64,000 bases of DNA from Stachybotrys elegans (Eukaryota > Ascomycota > Sordariomycetes > Hypocreales > Stachybotryaceae), in the NCBI GenBank assembly GCA_020746835.1, contig JAGPNK010000001.1, positions 5,394,001 to 5,458,000 on the forward strand, written 5' to 3'. Shown in pieces: positions 47,687-58,527 of this stretch. A program made the position numbers and the translations under genes. Under the pieces are notes generated by a model. It ran no database searches. It saw nothing but the letters and a program-made list of their open reading frames with translations, and was not told the DNA's origin. How positions within the stretch are numbered: position 1 is the stretch's first letter; every line of letters begins with the position of its first letter.

Positions 47687-48996
47687 ATGGGAATCGGAAG
47701 TAAATAATTTGCATCATGACCCACTGCGGCGTTGTTCTCCGTTCATGGACGCAAGCAGAGCGGGACAAGTTGCTACAAGATATTCCTCTTCAACCTTGAA
47801 GTTTTTGTGGGAGAATACGACTCGAATATGTTGCTGTCTCTCTACGTGGGAGCTGCGTATAACAAGTCTACGTCCATTATCGAGGAGGTTAGATTGCCGA
47901 GGAATCATCTCAAACAAGCAGAGAGAGGAGCAATAGTGTGATTTTTTTCCCGGCAGCGTCTTATTCCATGTCCCTACTTCATGCGTAGAATTCCATAAGC
48001 TTGTTGCATTTCCGCTATTGAAACGTTACCCTGCACCACATAGTCTCAAGGGCTACCCTACACTCAACTCCCGGCCAACATCCATGCAGAACACGTCCAT
48101 CAAAGCCTAGTCGTGGGCATCTACTTTGGTGATTATGCTTTACTTCCTACTGCATAGCGTTTTCCACGCGAATCACGAGTACCCAATCCACTCGTCGTCT
48201 CACGGGCGGCCAGCCATATACCTGCAACTGACAGACATGAATGAGCAATGCACACCTCACGGCATGTTTCCACGACAAATCATGGCCAGATTGGCAATCC
48301 ATGGGTCAATTCCCTCATACCCCAATATCCTACCCCGTTCTACCCATGGACTGATTGACTGACTGCTACAGCCATCACCTGCTGACGGCACACTCTCCTA
48401 CCTCGTCCCTGATAAGGAGACGTGGCAATAGCGTCGAGCCGTATCTATGCTCCGCTCCCCGCACCTGAACCAGAATGATACATCACGTATCCGTACAATC
48501 GCCCAAGATATCGGCCATTGCTCTCGCGGGCTCGCAGGCTCGCAGGGGGGCCATGCTGGGCCCTCGGGCTTAGTCGCCCGGCTCGCCAACCTCCTCCACT
48601 CCCCACAATCCACAATGGATTCACGGCGGGGTTGGAGCTCTTCACCGACCTCGACGCGGTCCCCCGGCCCCGTCTGCCTGTTTTCTGCTCTTGCTTCATC
48701 TCTACTCGTCAATCTGCCTGCTGCCTGCACTCACTGGCGCAGCAGCCGCTCGGTAGCCTCCCCGGGGCCTTGAACAGCCTGCAATCGCTCCGTGCCCCCT
48801 TCAATGGCCCTGATTGACGCAACCGTCGAGTCTCGTTGACTTTGTTCTCGAGGGTCGTGTGTCTGAGTTGCGACTTTCCCCTGCGCCAAAGCTTAAGACG
48901 GTCCTACGGATTAAGCTTTTCTTGCTCTTACATCCCCCAACCTGACTCGCTACGCTATTATTGACTTTTCATATCACTTTTTTTGAGTTGCTGAAA
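47687..48996. other. Intergenic between tRNA-Tyr and ABC transporter
   Basis: 1.3 kb: tRNA upstream region and the promoter of the ABC transporter. The last 100 bases have C/T- and T-rich runs and end in TTGCTGAAA before the ATG. No gene seen. Confidence 0.5.
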
Positions 48997-51900
48997 ATGT
49001 CTTATATATTTTCCCCAGACCCGGGGCTCCAACAACCGCTCCGGCTTCCGTCGTCCTTTCGTTTTCCTCATCTCGATAGAGGTGGCATCTCTACCATGGA
49101 CTTGCAGAAGCTCGAGATCGGTGCCACTCTGGCAGTGGCCGCTCTGTCTGCTCTTGTATTTCTACTATACATTTCCCGGAGCTGGATTTTCCTCATCCTT
49201 CCGCGCTGGCTGAAACCCTTTGCCACAGAAACAGCACCTCACGGACTCAAACGGGTACACTGGACGGCGTGGACGCTCTGCTTGGGGTTCATTGCCATAG
49301 CTGGCCTCGCCCTGTCCATCGTCTCGCTGCTGCTTAAACCAACAACCCCCATAGAAATACTTGGAGTTGTACCATGGGTCTCATCGGCACTCATCACAGC
49401 CTTCGACCGCCCCGTCAAGACGCCGCTTTTTCTCTTCGCCCAATATCTCATCCTGCTGGCGGCCCATATCGCGCACTATTCCATCAAGTTCTTGCACCAT
49501 AGCCCTCTGGAGCTGAACTGGTTCGACCTGGCCAGTCCCGTCCTTTGCTTAATGGCCATCACCGTCATCATAAATATGCCTTTCCGCGATCCCTCATGGG
49601 GCCCAGCCGACATAGGGAATCGCCGGCTACCCCCTTCTGAGCATCTCCGCAGCCCAGAAGACAACATGTCTCTTTTCCAGTTCTGGACGATGAATTGGGT
49701 CTACCCGCTCGCCAAACTCCGCAATCAGAGAGAGCTTGTTGTCCAGGACATCTGGCAGCTGCCCTATTCCTTCCAGCACAGCAGGCTCTATGTGGCCTTC
49801 AACGAGTTGCAGGGGAAGCTTCTCTACTGCCTCCTAGAAGCCAACGGCCTCGAGCTCTTCCTGTCTACGACCCTCACAATCCTCATAAAGATCGCTCAAG
49901 TGTCCACTATTCGACTCACGGCTGTCTTGTACCGAGCCCTCGACGACGGAGGCCGCGATGAAGCCGTTTTCTGGTGCTTATTGATCCTGGGCATCGACGT
50001 CCTCCAGTATACCATCAAATCGGCCGCAGACTGGTTCTCGCGAAAGGCATACGAGAGATCCCGTGGAGAGACGTTCATCGCATTATTTACAAAGCTCCTG
50101 ACGAGAGCCATGCCTGGCTCCGATGTCACTGAGAAAGGCCCTGCCGACGAGGATGAGGACGAAGTACCAGCTTCAAAGTCTCAAGGCTTCCTCTCTCGCT
50201 TGTATGGGCGGTTCTGCGGACGGCGGAAGCGCATTGCTGGCCACGAGAAACACCAAGCCGCCTCCAACGCCAAGGTTGTCAATCTGGTTCGAGGCGACAC
50301 GTACGAGATCTCTCAACGTGTATGGGATTTTAGAAGACTCGTTTCCGAGCCAATCAAGCTCTTCGTCACCATCTACTATCTGATCGACATCATGGGTTGG
50401 CCGTCCTGCGTCGGGATTGGCCTGATGATCTTCTTTCTCATCTGCAATTCCTGGCTGCTGCAGCATCTCATCAAGCTCGAGCGCAAGCGGACTGCACTCT
50501 CCGACAAGAGGGCACAGGCCGTGTCGCACTTTGTCGAGGCGAGCCGGCCGCTGAAATTGAACGGCTGGACTGGCACCTGGAGCAACAGAATCATGAAGTT
50601 CAGAGCCCAGGAGATGCTGAGAAGGTTTCAAATTGCCCTCATCAGCGCCACCATTGCCACCATCAACGTCCTTGGCGGTGCATCCTACCCGCTGGCCAGC
50701 ATCAGCCTGTACGCCTTGTTCCTCAACCGCGGGCTCCCCAACGATGTCATTTGGCCTTCCCTCCAGCTCTTTGAACACCTCAAAGTCAGCCTGCAGCAGA
50801 CGTTTGAGCTCGTAAGCGCGTACTGGACGGCCACAATCCCCGTCGGGCGCGTGCACGACTACCTGGACGAGCCAGACCGAAACGAGCAGTTCTACAACAG
50901 CGGGAGCCAGGAAGACATTGAGTTTATCGACGCATCATTCGCGTGGCAGGGAACCAGCAAGCCCGTGCTCGAGGAGCTGTCATTGAAGTTCCCCAAAGGT
51001 CTTACTCTTGTCCGAGGAAAAGTCGGATCTGGAAAGTCCAGCTTACTCCTCGCTGCTCTCAACGAGATGGAGCTTCTCCGTGGTGGCATAGCGAAGCCAA
51101 ACGAGCCCATCGGCTACACACAGCAGCTCCCGTGGCTGCAGAACAAGACGATCCGCGACAACATCTTATTCTACCATCCGTATGACCCAGAGCGATACCG
51201 CCAGGTGCTCCACGCCTGTGCCTTGTTAACCGACCTTGCAATGCTCCCGAATGGCGATCTGAACAAGCTCGAGGAGGGAGGCGTTGGTCTGTCTGGTGGC
51301 CAAAAGGCGCGCGTGGCCTTGGCCCGAGCAGTATATAGCCCTTCGAGGATCCTGCTTCTGGATGATCCCTTTGCCGCCCTTGACCACGACACGGCCAGCA
51401 CGATTGTCCAGCGCTTCCTCAAAGGTCCGCTCGCCGAAGACCGTACAATTGTTCTCGTCACACACCGCGATGATCTCGTTCTTAGGTTCGCCGACCAAGT
51501 GGTTGATCTGGACAGCGGCCACGCCAAGATACTGTCACCGGAAGAGATTCAACAAGAGCTGGAGCACCCCTATCACGATACCAAAGATAGCAATGGTCAA
51601 GCTGCACAGGATTCCACCCACGAAGAACATGCTGGCGAGATTTCCAACGAGAGGGAGGAGCCAGAAGAGCCAGCACCCGAGGGCGGAGTGCCCATGTCCG
51701 TCTATGGGCGATACATGAAGGCAGGCGGCTGGTACATGTGGATCATACTCATCTTCTTCTTCGCCGCATCTCGCTTCTTCGACATCTACAGGGCAAGACT
51801 ACTGGAAGCGTGGGGCGACAACACGGCGACCGACGAGCCCGAGGCTGGGATTACGACGATGTACAACTTTTGGGGCCTCCCTGACCCTTCTCGGTATCCG

Positions 51901-53415
51901 CGCCCGTGGCTCTATGCTCTCTCAGTGCTGTCCCTCGGCCAAGTCATCACGTTTGCCATCGCGCAGCTGCTCCTTGCCAAAATCAGCATCGATGCTGCCC
52001 AGGGGCTGTTCAAGACGGCCGTGGAGCGGGTTGGAAGGGCGACCTTTCGATACCACGACACGACCCCTACGGGCCAGCTCAAGAACAGGCTGATATCCGA
52101 CATGTCAATGGTGGACGGTGGCATCCTGACCCCTCTCCAATCCCTCGTTTACAGCCTAATTGCATTGTCTATGAGTGTGGTTGCCATTGCGACGCAGCAG
52201 CCGATGCTGTTGGGTATTCTCTGCATTGTGACCTTCCTGTTTGTCTATTACTTCAGCGTATACATCCCGACCTCCCGCAGTCTCCGCCGCATGGAGATGA
52301 GATACCTGACGCCCATCATTGCCAACATTGGCGTAATGCAAGACGGGCTCGTGTCCATCCGGGCCTTTCAGGCTGAGGAGCACTTCAAGGACCGTCATCT
52401 CCAAGCAGTCGACAACTTCCAGCAGCAAGACCACTTCTTCTGGGGAATTGTGTTCTGGACGTGTTACCGACTGGGCATGTCGACTGCTGCTACCAGGGCA
52501 GCGTTGACTCTGTCCATGATCTTGAGGGGCACGCCTGCGAGTGCTATCGGTTTCGTGCTCACCCAGACCTCTATCGCAATGGACGCTGTGCAAGACCTCT
52601 GCAATGCGTTTGCCCAACTACAACTTGACGCTGTGTCTCTGGAGCGCGTGGAAATGCTCAACAAGATCCCCGAAGAGGCAAACGGCGACGAGACGCCTCC
52701 AAAGGACTGGCCACGGCCGTGCGATGCTGTCACGTTTGAGGACATGTCGTTCAAGTACGCTGAGGATCTACCCCCGGTGCTGCACAATGTCACGTTTGAA
52801 ATCCCCGGTGGTACGACGTGTGCTGTCCTCGGTCGCACAGGATCAGGCAAGTCGACCATTGCCAACGCCTTGTTGGCGACAGAGCTACCTAGCACGGGCA
52901 TGGTCAAGATAGGCAGCATGGATCTATCCCGGATTGACCGCCAGGTGCTGCGAGACCGCATCACGTATATCCAGCAAGATCCAATTCTCTTCCCTGGCAC
53001 GCTTCGCGACAACATCGACCCTGAGGGTAAATTCTCCGAATCCGAATGCAGCAACGCTGTACGACGCGTACTGGGGCCTGGATTCGGGCTGGAAACCCAG
53101 ATCGACGCGGCGGGCAAGAATCTGAGCCAAGGTCAACGCCAGCTCGTAGGCATCGCCCGCGCCGTCCTACGACAAAGCGGCCTGGTCATCATGGACGAGG
53201 CAACGGCATCCATTGACCGAACGACGGCGGCGGTGGTGCAGAGGCTGCTCCGAGAGGAGCTGTCCAAGAGTACTGTCATCACGATTGCGCATCGCCTGGA
53301 GGCGGTGGAAGACGCAAACTGGTGCTTACGGTTGGACAAGGGAAATGTGGTTGAGTGTGGGCCAGCACAAGACTTGAGCAAGCAGGCAAGGAGTGGCGAG
53401 TTTGATGAACAATGA
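48997..53415 (+). CDS. ABC transporter, ABCC/MRP type, full-length
   Basis: One uninterrupted exon of 1472 residues, from the ATG at 48997. Five N-terminal membrane helices (a TMD0-like part, about 40-200) precede TMD1, NBD1 (Walker A GKVGSGKSS at 674-682, signature LSGGQ near 765, Walker B ILLLDD near 786-790), TMD2 and NBD2 (Walker A GRTGSGKST at 1279, signature LSQGQ near 1376, Walker B LVIMDE near 1396-1401). NBD1 has Asp instead of the catalytic Glu after Walker B, while NBD2 keeps Glu; this asymmetry is typical of ABCC proteins. The protein should export conjugates, drugs or secondary metabolites, or load them into vacuoles, using ATP. No biosynthetic cluster lies next to it, so its cargo is open. 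A second in-frame ATG at 49096 (MDLQKLEIG) is a possible start. Confidence 0.94.
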   Translation: MSYIFSPDPGLQQPLRLPSSFRFPHLDRGGISTMDLQKLEIGATLAVAALSALVFLLYISRSWIFLILPRWLKPFATETAPHGLKRVHWTAWTLCLGFIAIAGLALSIVSLLLKPTTPIEILGVVPWVSSALITAFDRPVKTPLFLFAQYLILLAAHIAHYSIKFLHHSPLELNWFDLASPVLCLMAITVIINMPFRDPSWGPADIGNRRLPPSEHLRSPEDNMSLFQFWTMNWVYPLAKLRNQRELVVQDIWQLPYSFQHSRLYVAFNELQGKLLYCLLEANGLELFLSTTLTILIKIAQVSTIRLTAVLYRALDDGGRDEAVFWCLLILGIDVLQYTIKSAADWFSRKAYERSRGETFIALFTKLLTRAMPGSDVTEKGPADEDEDEVPASKSQGFLSRLYGRFCGRRKRIAGHEKHQAASNAKVVNLVRGDTYEISQRVWDFRRLVSEPIKLFVTIYYLIDIMGWPSCVGIGLMIFFLICNSWLLQHLIKLERKRTALSDKRAQAVSHFVEASRPLKLNGWTGTWSNRIMKFRAQEMLRRFQIALISATIATINVLGGASYPLASISLYALFLNRGLPNDVIWPSLQLFEHLKVSLQQTFELVSAYWTATIPVGRVHDYLDEPDRNEQFYNSGSQEDIEFIDASFAWQGTSKPVLEELSLKFPKGLTLVRGKVGSGKSSLLLAALNEMELLRGGIAKPNEPIGYTQQLPWLQNKTIRDNILFYHPYDPERYRQVLHACALLTDLAMLPNGDLNKLEEGGVGLSGGQKARVALARAVYSPSRILLLDDPFAALDHDTASTIVQRFLKGPLAEDRTIVLVTHRDDLVLRFADQVVDLDSGHAKILSPEEIQQELEHPYHDTKDSNGQAAQDSTHEEHAGEISNEREEPEEPAPEGGVPMSVYGRYMKAGGWYMWIILIFFFAASRFFDIYRARLLEAWGDNTATDEPEAGITTMYNFWGLPDPSRYPRPWLYALSVLSLGQVITFAIAQLLLAKISIDAAQGLFKTAVERVGRATFRYHDTTPTGQLKNRLISDMSMVDGGILTPLQSLVYSLIALSMSVVAIATQQPMLLGILCIVTFLFVYYFSVYIPTSRSLRRMEMRYLTPIIANIGVMQDGLVSIRAFQAEEHFKDRHLQAVDNFQQQDHFFWGIVFWTCYRLGMSTAATRAALTLSMILRGTPASAIGFVLTQTSIAMDAVQDLCNAFAQLQLDAVSLERVEMLNKIPEEANGDETPPKDWPRPCDAVTFEDMSFKYAEDLPPVLHNVTFEIPGGTTCAVLGRTGSGKSTIANALLATELPSTGMVKIGSMDLSRIDRQVLRDRITYIQQDPILFPGTLRDNIDPEGKFSESECSNAVRRVLGPGFGLETQIDAAGKNLSQGQRQLVGIARAVLRQSGLVIMDEATASIDRTTAAVVQRLLREELSKSTVITIAHRLEAVEDANWCLRLDKGNVVECGPAQDLSKQARSGEFDEQ

Positions 53416-54056
53416 GGGGATGACGAGGAATCTTTTGCATGGAGGAGTGAAGGGGTGATGGGACGTCAAGCGTTGTTTGCAGCAGTCCTCCCGCACAGCA
53501 TCAGGATACATTACAACGACTTGGATAAGACAGCGCTGAATTTGATGACAAGTTTGAAGACGAACCCTTGTTGATATGAGGTTTGGCGACGAAAGACCAA
53601 ACGGATATACAACCACCCCTATGGGTTCAGTGCATGTGAATAAAGATCTGAGGCTTGCTGTCAAATCACACGGAATTTGGTGTGACATCTGAATAGTCTC
53701 AATACCAGTGTTTGTGCATTGGATGCTGGATAGCCATGGCAAACATAACCAAGTTGTCATGATGGTCCAGAAACCGACTCATTTTCTGCCTATGCTACCC
53801 CGATGAGAGCACACAGGACAAACTGGTCCATGGGAGGCTGCATACATGGACAAATGCAACGGTACTGCAAGTGAAGACGAGTTTTGAACTTGCCAAACAT
53901 TCATGTCCAACAAAGGGACAGGCTCTGTCGAGGATGGAATATCTACAAGGGACGTTCACACTTCTCCTGCTCTGCTCCTCCAGCTCTGCGGCGCAAAACA
54001 ACTTCCACATCAAGAGTCTAAACGAACCTCGTCCCTACCCGGAGACTGCATTATCA
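53416..54056. other. Intergenic, 3' of ABC transporter
   Basis: 0.64 kb with a polyadenylation-like AATAAA at about 53640. It may include a longer N-terminus of the next small gene, whose frame is open from 53871 with an ATG at 53934. Confidence 0.5.
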
Positions 54057-54329
54057 ATGTGCCGTCCAATCCGATATGTCCACCAGGGCTGCCGGCACCG
54101 CGTTGGATTGCGGCACACTTGGTTCCCGGCCCCCTGCGACAGGGCCTACGCCACTGGGAGGGACTGCTGGATCCCTCTAGACATCCCGGACGAAATGATT
54201 AAGGATATGATATGGACAGGGCCGGACCCGGGACCATGTGCTGAGTGTGCCGCCATGAGGACCAAGGGAGGGAGACCTGTGGTGTCGAGCGCGGGTCAAG
54301 CGGTGCCGAACAATAAGACGGAGAAATGA
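54057..54329 (+). CDS. Small Cys-rich protein, unknown function
   Basis: A single exon of 90 residues beginning MCRPIRYVHQGCRHR. Cysteines occur as MC-x8-GC-H, then PC-x9-DC and a C-x2-C pair (PCAEC), with several His and Trp; this could bind zinc. Small fungal proteins beginning with MC and a GC/GH motif are familiar, usually intracellular and of unknown role, but I cannot name the family. The same frame has an ATG at 53934, which would add 41 residues with a hydrophobic core TFTLLLLCSSSSAA that looks like a signal peptide; then the product would be a 131-residue secreted Cys-rich protein. The inner start was chosen because the Cys pattern begins there. Existence as a gene is moderately supported. 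Confidence 0.5.
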   Translation: MCRPIRYVHQGCRHRVGLRHTWFPAPCDRAYATGRDCWIPLDIPDEMIKDMIWTGPDPGPCAECAAMRTKGGRPVVSSAGQAVPNNKTEK

Positions 54330-54497
54330 GGGCCCAAGGGGCAGCGTTGGCCATGGAGGAGATTAATTATGGGAGATGGACAAGTTATTGAACTGAACCA
54401 AATATGCTTCGTTTATTGCAAAGTCTGAAATCTATACTGAGGTATCTCGCCGTGAAATGAACATAAAGGCAACGACTTGACGACTGTCGCTCGTCTA

Positions 54498-56395
54498 CTA
54501 GCCAAACAATTTGTCCAAGACTCTTTCGAACATGGTGCTGGGCTCGTCAGTGATGTTCTAGGGACTGTTGGGAAGGAGACATACTTGGCTGGAGTGGGCA
54601 CGAAGTTTCGCTCATACTCCTCAATCTCGTCAAGGTCTTTCTGCAGGTCGACCTCGACAGGCTTGTGGATCTTGGTCTTGTGAATAATCTTCCAGCCGAT
54701 GAACAAGACGGGGAAGAGAAAGACCATGGTGTAGCTGCGGTAAGAGTTAGGTAAGTAAGGTATGGATGGGATTGGGAGGGGTCTCACGAGAAGAGAAAGT
54801 CGGGGATGCTCCAAAACCCATCTAGAGGAAGGAAGACGGTGTAGCCGCCGACAAATGTCATGATAAAGGTCCAGAACAGACCGTACCACGCAGCGTAGGG
54901 CATAAACCAGGCCTTGTAGGGGAGGCTGTCGCGGCTGATGCCCTGAGCGTTGAGGGCGCGGTAGAAGCAGATGTAGGAGACGGCCATGCAGGAGAAGTTG
55001 ATGAGCTGGGACGAGGTGACGAGCGACACGAACCAGTTGAGGACAACAGCCGTGTTGTTGGACAGCTGGAGGAAAGACAGCAGGGCGATGAGGAGGACGA
55101 GGATGACGCAGTAGATGGGGACACCGCTGCGGGTGCAGATGGTGAAGAACTTGGGAGCCTTGCCCTCGAGAGCCATGCCGTAGAGCGAACGCGAGGCGCA
55201 GTACACGTACGAGTTGCCGGCGGAAAAGGCAGCCGTCAGGACCATGGCGTTGACAATGTGTGGCAGGCCGCTGATGTGGAGGCGGTCCATGGCGACGACG
55301 TAGGGCGAGGCAGCGGCGCCGGGTTCACCGTCTTCAAAGGCCGAGCGGAGCTGCTCGTTGTCGTAGGGAACCAGGATACCGACGCAGAGGGAGCCGAGGA
55401 TGAAGAAGGTTGTCAGACGGTAGAAGACGGCGTTGAAGGCGCGAGGCATGACGAAGCGCGGATTCTCGGCCTCTCCAGCAGCCATGGAGACGTAGTCGGG
55501 GCCGGCGATGGTGAAGGAAGCCTGGATGAGGCACTGCAGGAAACCTAGGAAACGGCCAAGGTTGCCATCGTAGTACAGTTCGGTCATGGCGCCGGGGTTG
55601 TTCCAGTACCGGAAGCCGAAGCGGTCGCCAAGAGGGTTGCCTCCCAGCATGGCGATAAAGGTAAAGATGATGAGGCCGACTATGAGCAGGACCTTGCCGA
55701 GGGCGGCCCAGAACTCGGACTCGCCATACCATTTGACGGCGAGGACGTTGAGGAGGCCGTAGAGGATGATGATGATGGCGATGATGGCGCCGGTAGGGAC
55801 GATGTCGCTCCAGAAATGGATGATGAGGTTGCAGGCGACAATCTCAAAGGGGACGAGGGCGGCCTCGAAGACGAAGAAGTTCCAGCCAGCGGCGAAGCCA
55901 AAGGCATCGTCGACGTAGCGTCCGGCGAAGCGAATGAAGGGCGACGAGATGGGCAGATAGGTGACGAGCTCGGCCATGCAGAGGGTGATGGAGAGGATTA
56001 CGGAGCACCAGAAGCTGAAGGCTAGGAAGAGGCTGAGGGGGCCGCCATTGAGGAGACCGCGACCAATCTGGACCTGTATCGGGGAAAGGAAGAAGAGGAT
56101 CGAGTGTGAGCGGGACGGTTTATCAGGGGGGGGGGGGGGGGGTTCAAGGGGGCGTGATGAGGAGGAGGCGCACATATAGAGCAGTGCCAATGGTACCGCC
56201 GATGCCAATGAGCTGAATGTGCCTGGACTTGAGCTTGCGGTGCACATTGCGGTTGACTGAGGGCGTGTTGCTGTCGAGGGAGACGGCGATGCTGGGCGAC
56301 GAGGCGGCGCCGTGCTCGTGCTTGTGCGGACCGGGGCCGGAGCCGGGGCCGGGGCTGGCGGCGGCGATGCCCTTTTCCTGGTCGGGCAAGGACAT
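54498..56395 (-). CDS. Amino-acid permease, APC superfamily (YAT type)
   Basis: Four exons on the minus strand (56174-56395, 54788-56073, 54585-54734, 54498-54537; introns 100, 53, 47 bp) give 565 residues. A 50-residue Pro/Gly/Ser-rich cytosolic N-terminus precedes 12 membrane segments. The first helix carries GIGGTIGTALYVQIGRG, the substrate/Na-like site motif of amino-acid/H+ symporters. The C-terminus has the family pattern DLDEIEEYERNFVPTPA...FERVLDKLFG. It imports amino acids across the plasma membrane with protons; the exact range is unknown. Intron 1 contains a 17-G run. Its 3' end lies close to the small Cys-rich gene (convergent, 168-bp spacer). Confidence 0.93.
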
Positions 56396-58527
56396 GATTT
56401 ACTCCTCGTGTGGGCTGGAAAGTTTAACTACAACTCTAATCATGTTGACGGAGGGGATGTTGGGGAGAGAGAGAGAGAGAAAGAAAGAAAAGAGATGACG
56501 TACCCACTGGTGAGACTGAGTCGGCAGGCCCAATTGAGCGCGATCCGGGGCGAGAAAAAAAATTTTGAAGTGAAAAGAAGAGAGAAGAAGGAAAGAAAGG
56601 AAGTAGAAGGAGGAGGAGGAGGAGGGGAGAGGAGGGAGGGTGGTTGAAGGCAGACGACGGATCGAGAAAGTCGCGTCCCCAATGCGGCCGTTTTGTACGA
56701 CGCAATCGCTCTTACTTGCAGACACACTTATACCTTATACACACGGCAGACGACGCAGACGGTCAAAAGGATCAAAGGTCGGAAAAAAGAAGAAAAAAGA
56801 AAGAAAAAAGAAAAGCGGGAAATATCATCGGCGCGGCCCGAGGTATTTAAACCAACCTGCTTTCCTTTTCCCTCTTGCGCTTTTACATTTTGTGTTCTGT
56901 TTCTTTGCCCAAGCTTTCTCCCCCCCCCCCCCCCCCCCCCCCTGTCCGGCTTGCAAGGGTGGGAAAAAGCTTGAACGGCTCTTTTTCTTCTTTCTTGTGA
57001 CCGAGGGGCCGAGACAGAGAGAGAGAGGGAGTGTGTGTGTGTATGTGGGATAAAAGGGGGGGGAGTGTATTATGGTTGCTGCAACTCTGCTCTGACATAC
57101 GGCTCAGCTCTCTTCTCTCTTCTTTGCCTCTTTCCATTGAGTAAGAATATTACAGCTTACTGACTGATCTGCCGTTCATCTCGTCTGTTCGAGCAGCATG
57201 TGAAGAGACAAGAGTGCTGCTCTCTTTATCCACTTCTCCGCCCGGCCATTGTCCTCCACCGGGGCCCATGGAAGACATGCTAGCCAGCCCAAGCCCGAGG
57301 GCCCGGCTTCCGATACCCTTTCCCCTCCGCTGTTTTCTTCTTTCTTGTTATGTTTTTCACCTTCAGGTATCGTGATTTAAATCATTGGCAGTCTCTAGTG
57401 AAAGAACCCCCAACACTCGCTTTCCTCCCCCCTTCTCCTCTCTCTCATACATCAAGAACAAGAATAAGAACAAGATTAAGAACAGGAAATGCAAGAAACT
57501 CCCGGAGCAATCTCCCGACCCCCTGCCGATAACCTAGGCAGAAACATTTCTAGCCCCCCGTGCTTTATTGGTTCCCTCCCCCGCATGGCCCATATCTCGA
57601 TCGCGTCATAGCCCACCTTGTCGCATCCCAACCACGATCCTCTTGCTCTCCAGTGCAACATTTCCTCCTGTTCCTTGAATGGGGTGGAAGCAACAAGGAG
57701 AGGCGCTCGGCATCTCCGAGACCCTCCCCGCATGCGTGATGTGCTCCGCCACATGGCCTTGTGCTGGCTTGTCTTAGATGCTGCCTGTCTTCGTCTCTCT
57801 CTCTCTGACCGACAAGCCTCTCCAAACTAAACCCCCACGCGCGAGACATGCTGTGGAGATTCTCGACTGGGGTCCAGCTGCTTCCGGGGCCAAACGTAAG
57901 ACACTAACTCATCGGTCGATTGCGTGCATCCTTCTTGACTGGCACGTCTTCCTTCTCGCAGGATCGTCAACGTCAGAGATAAGGCGAGATGCAGCATATG
58001 GTTGGTGTAGATAAAACTAAATTGTCAATCGCTATCATAAGACTACATGGGACTTCTTGACATGAAATCCTCTCATCTTCTGGCCGCCCTCCATGCTCCG
58101 TGTATGTATGCATCACGGCTGAGCTTCGCCATTGCCGCCACAGATTGCACCATCGCCACCAAAACAGTACCTTACAATCAAGAAAGACGAGATAGCTATA
58201 AATCACAGAGCTCATAAAAACCATGTCAGACGCTGGCATGACCCTGGGATCCCAGTCCAGCTGCCCATGGCATCACTGGCAGCACCCCCGTCCCCCCTCC
58301 TTCTGTCCTTGCGTGTGCCGCTGATAATTCCGTGTTCAATCGCGCCGAAAAGAAATAATAGTAGTATAGCGATAAAAAAACATGAGTAAAAAGAAAGAGA
58401 TTGTGGTGTCAAGTCAATGTCAACCTGGGTATCGTCCAAGGAAAAGAGCGTCTTGCCGCATCTCATCATTCTTCGTGCTTTTCCCCTTCTCCTCACCCTT
58501 CTCACTCCCCTAATCCATTGGGATGAT
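56396..58527. other. Intergenic upstream of permease
   Basis: 2.1 kb with the permease leader and promoter (very A/G-rich 56460-56640 and 56775-56820 on the plus strand, thus C/T-rich on the sense strand), a 23-C run at 56920-56942 and GT/GA repeats near 57015-57045. No gene is supported. Confidence 0.5.
56920..56942. repeat. 23-C homopolymer
   Basis: An uninterrupted run of 23 C upstream of the permease gene. It could form a G-quadruplex on the minus strand. The exact length may be uncertain from sequencing. Confidence 0.75.
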
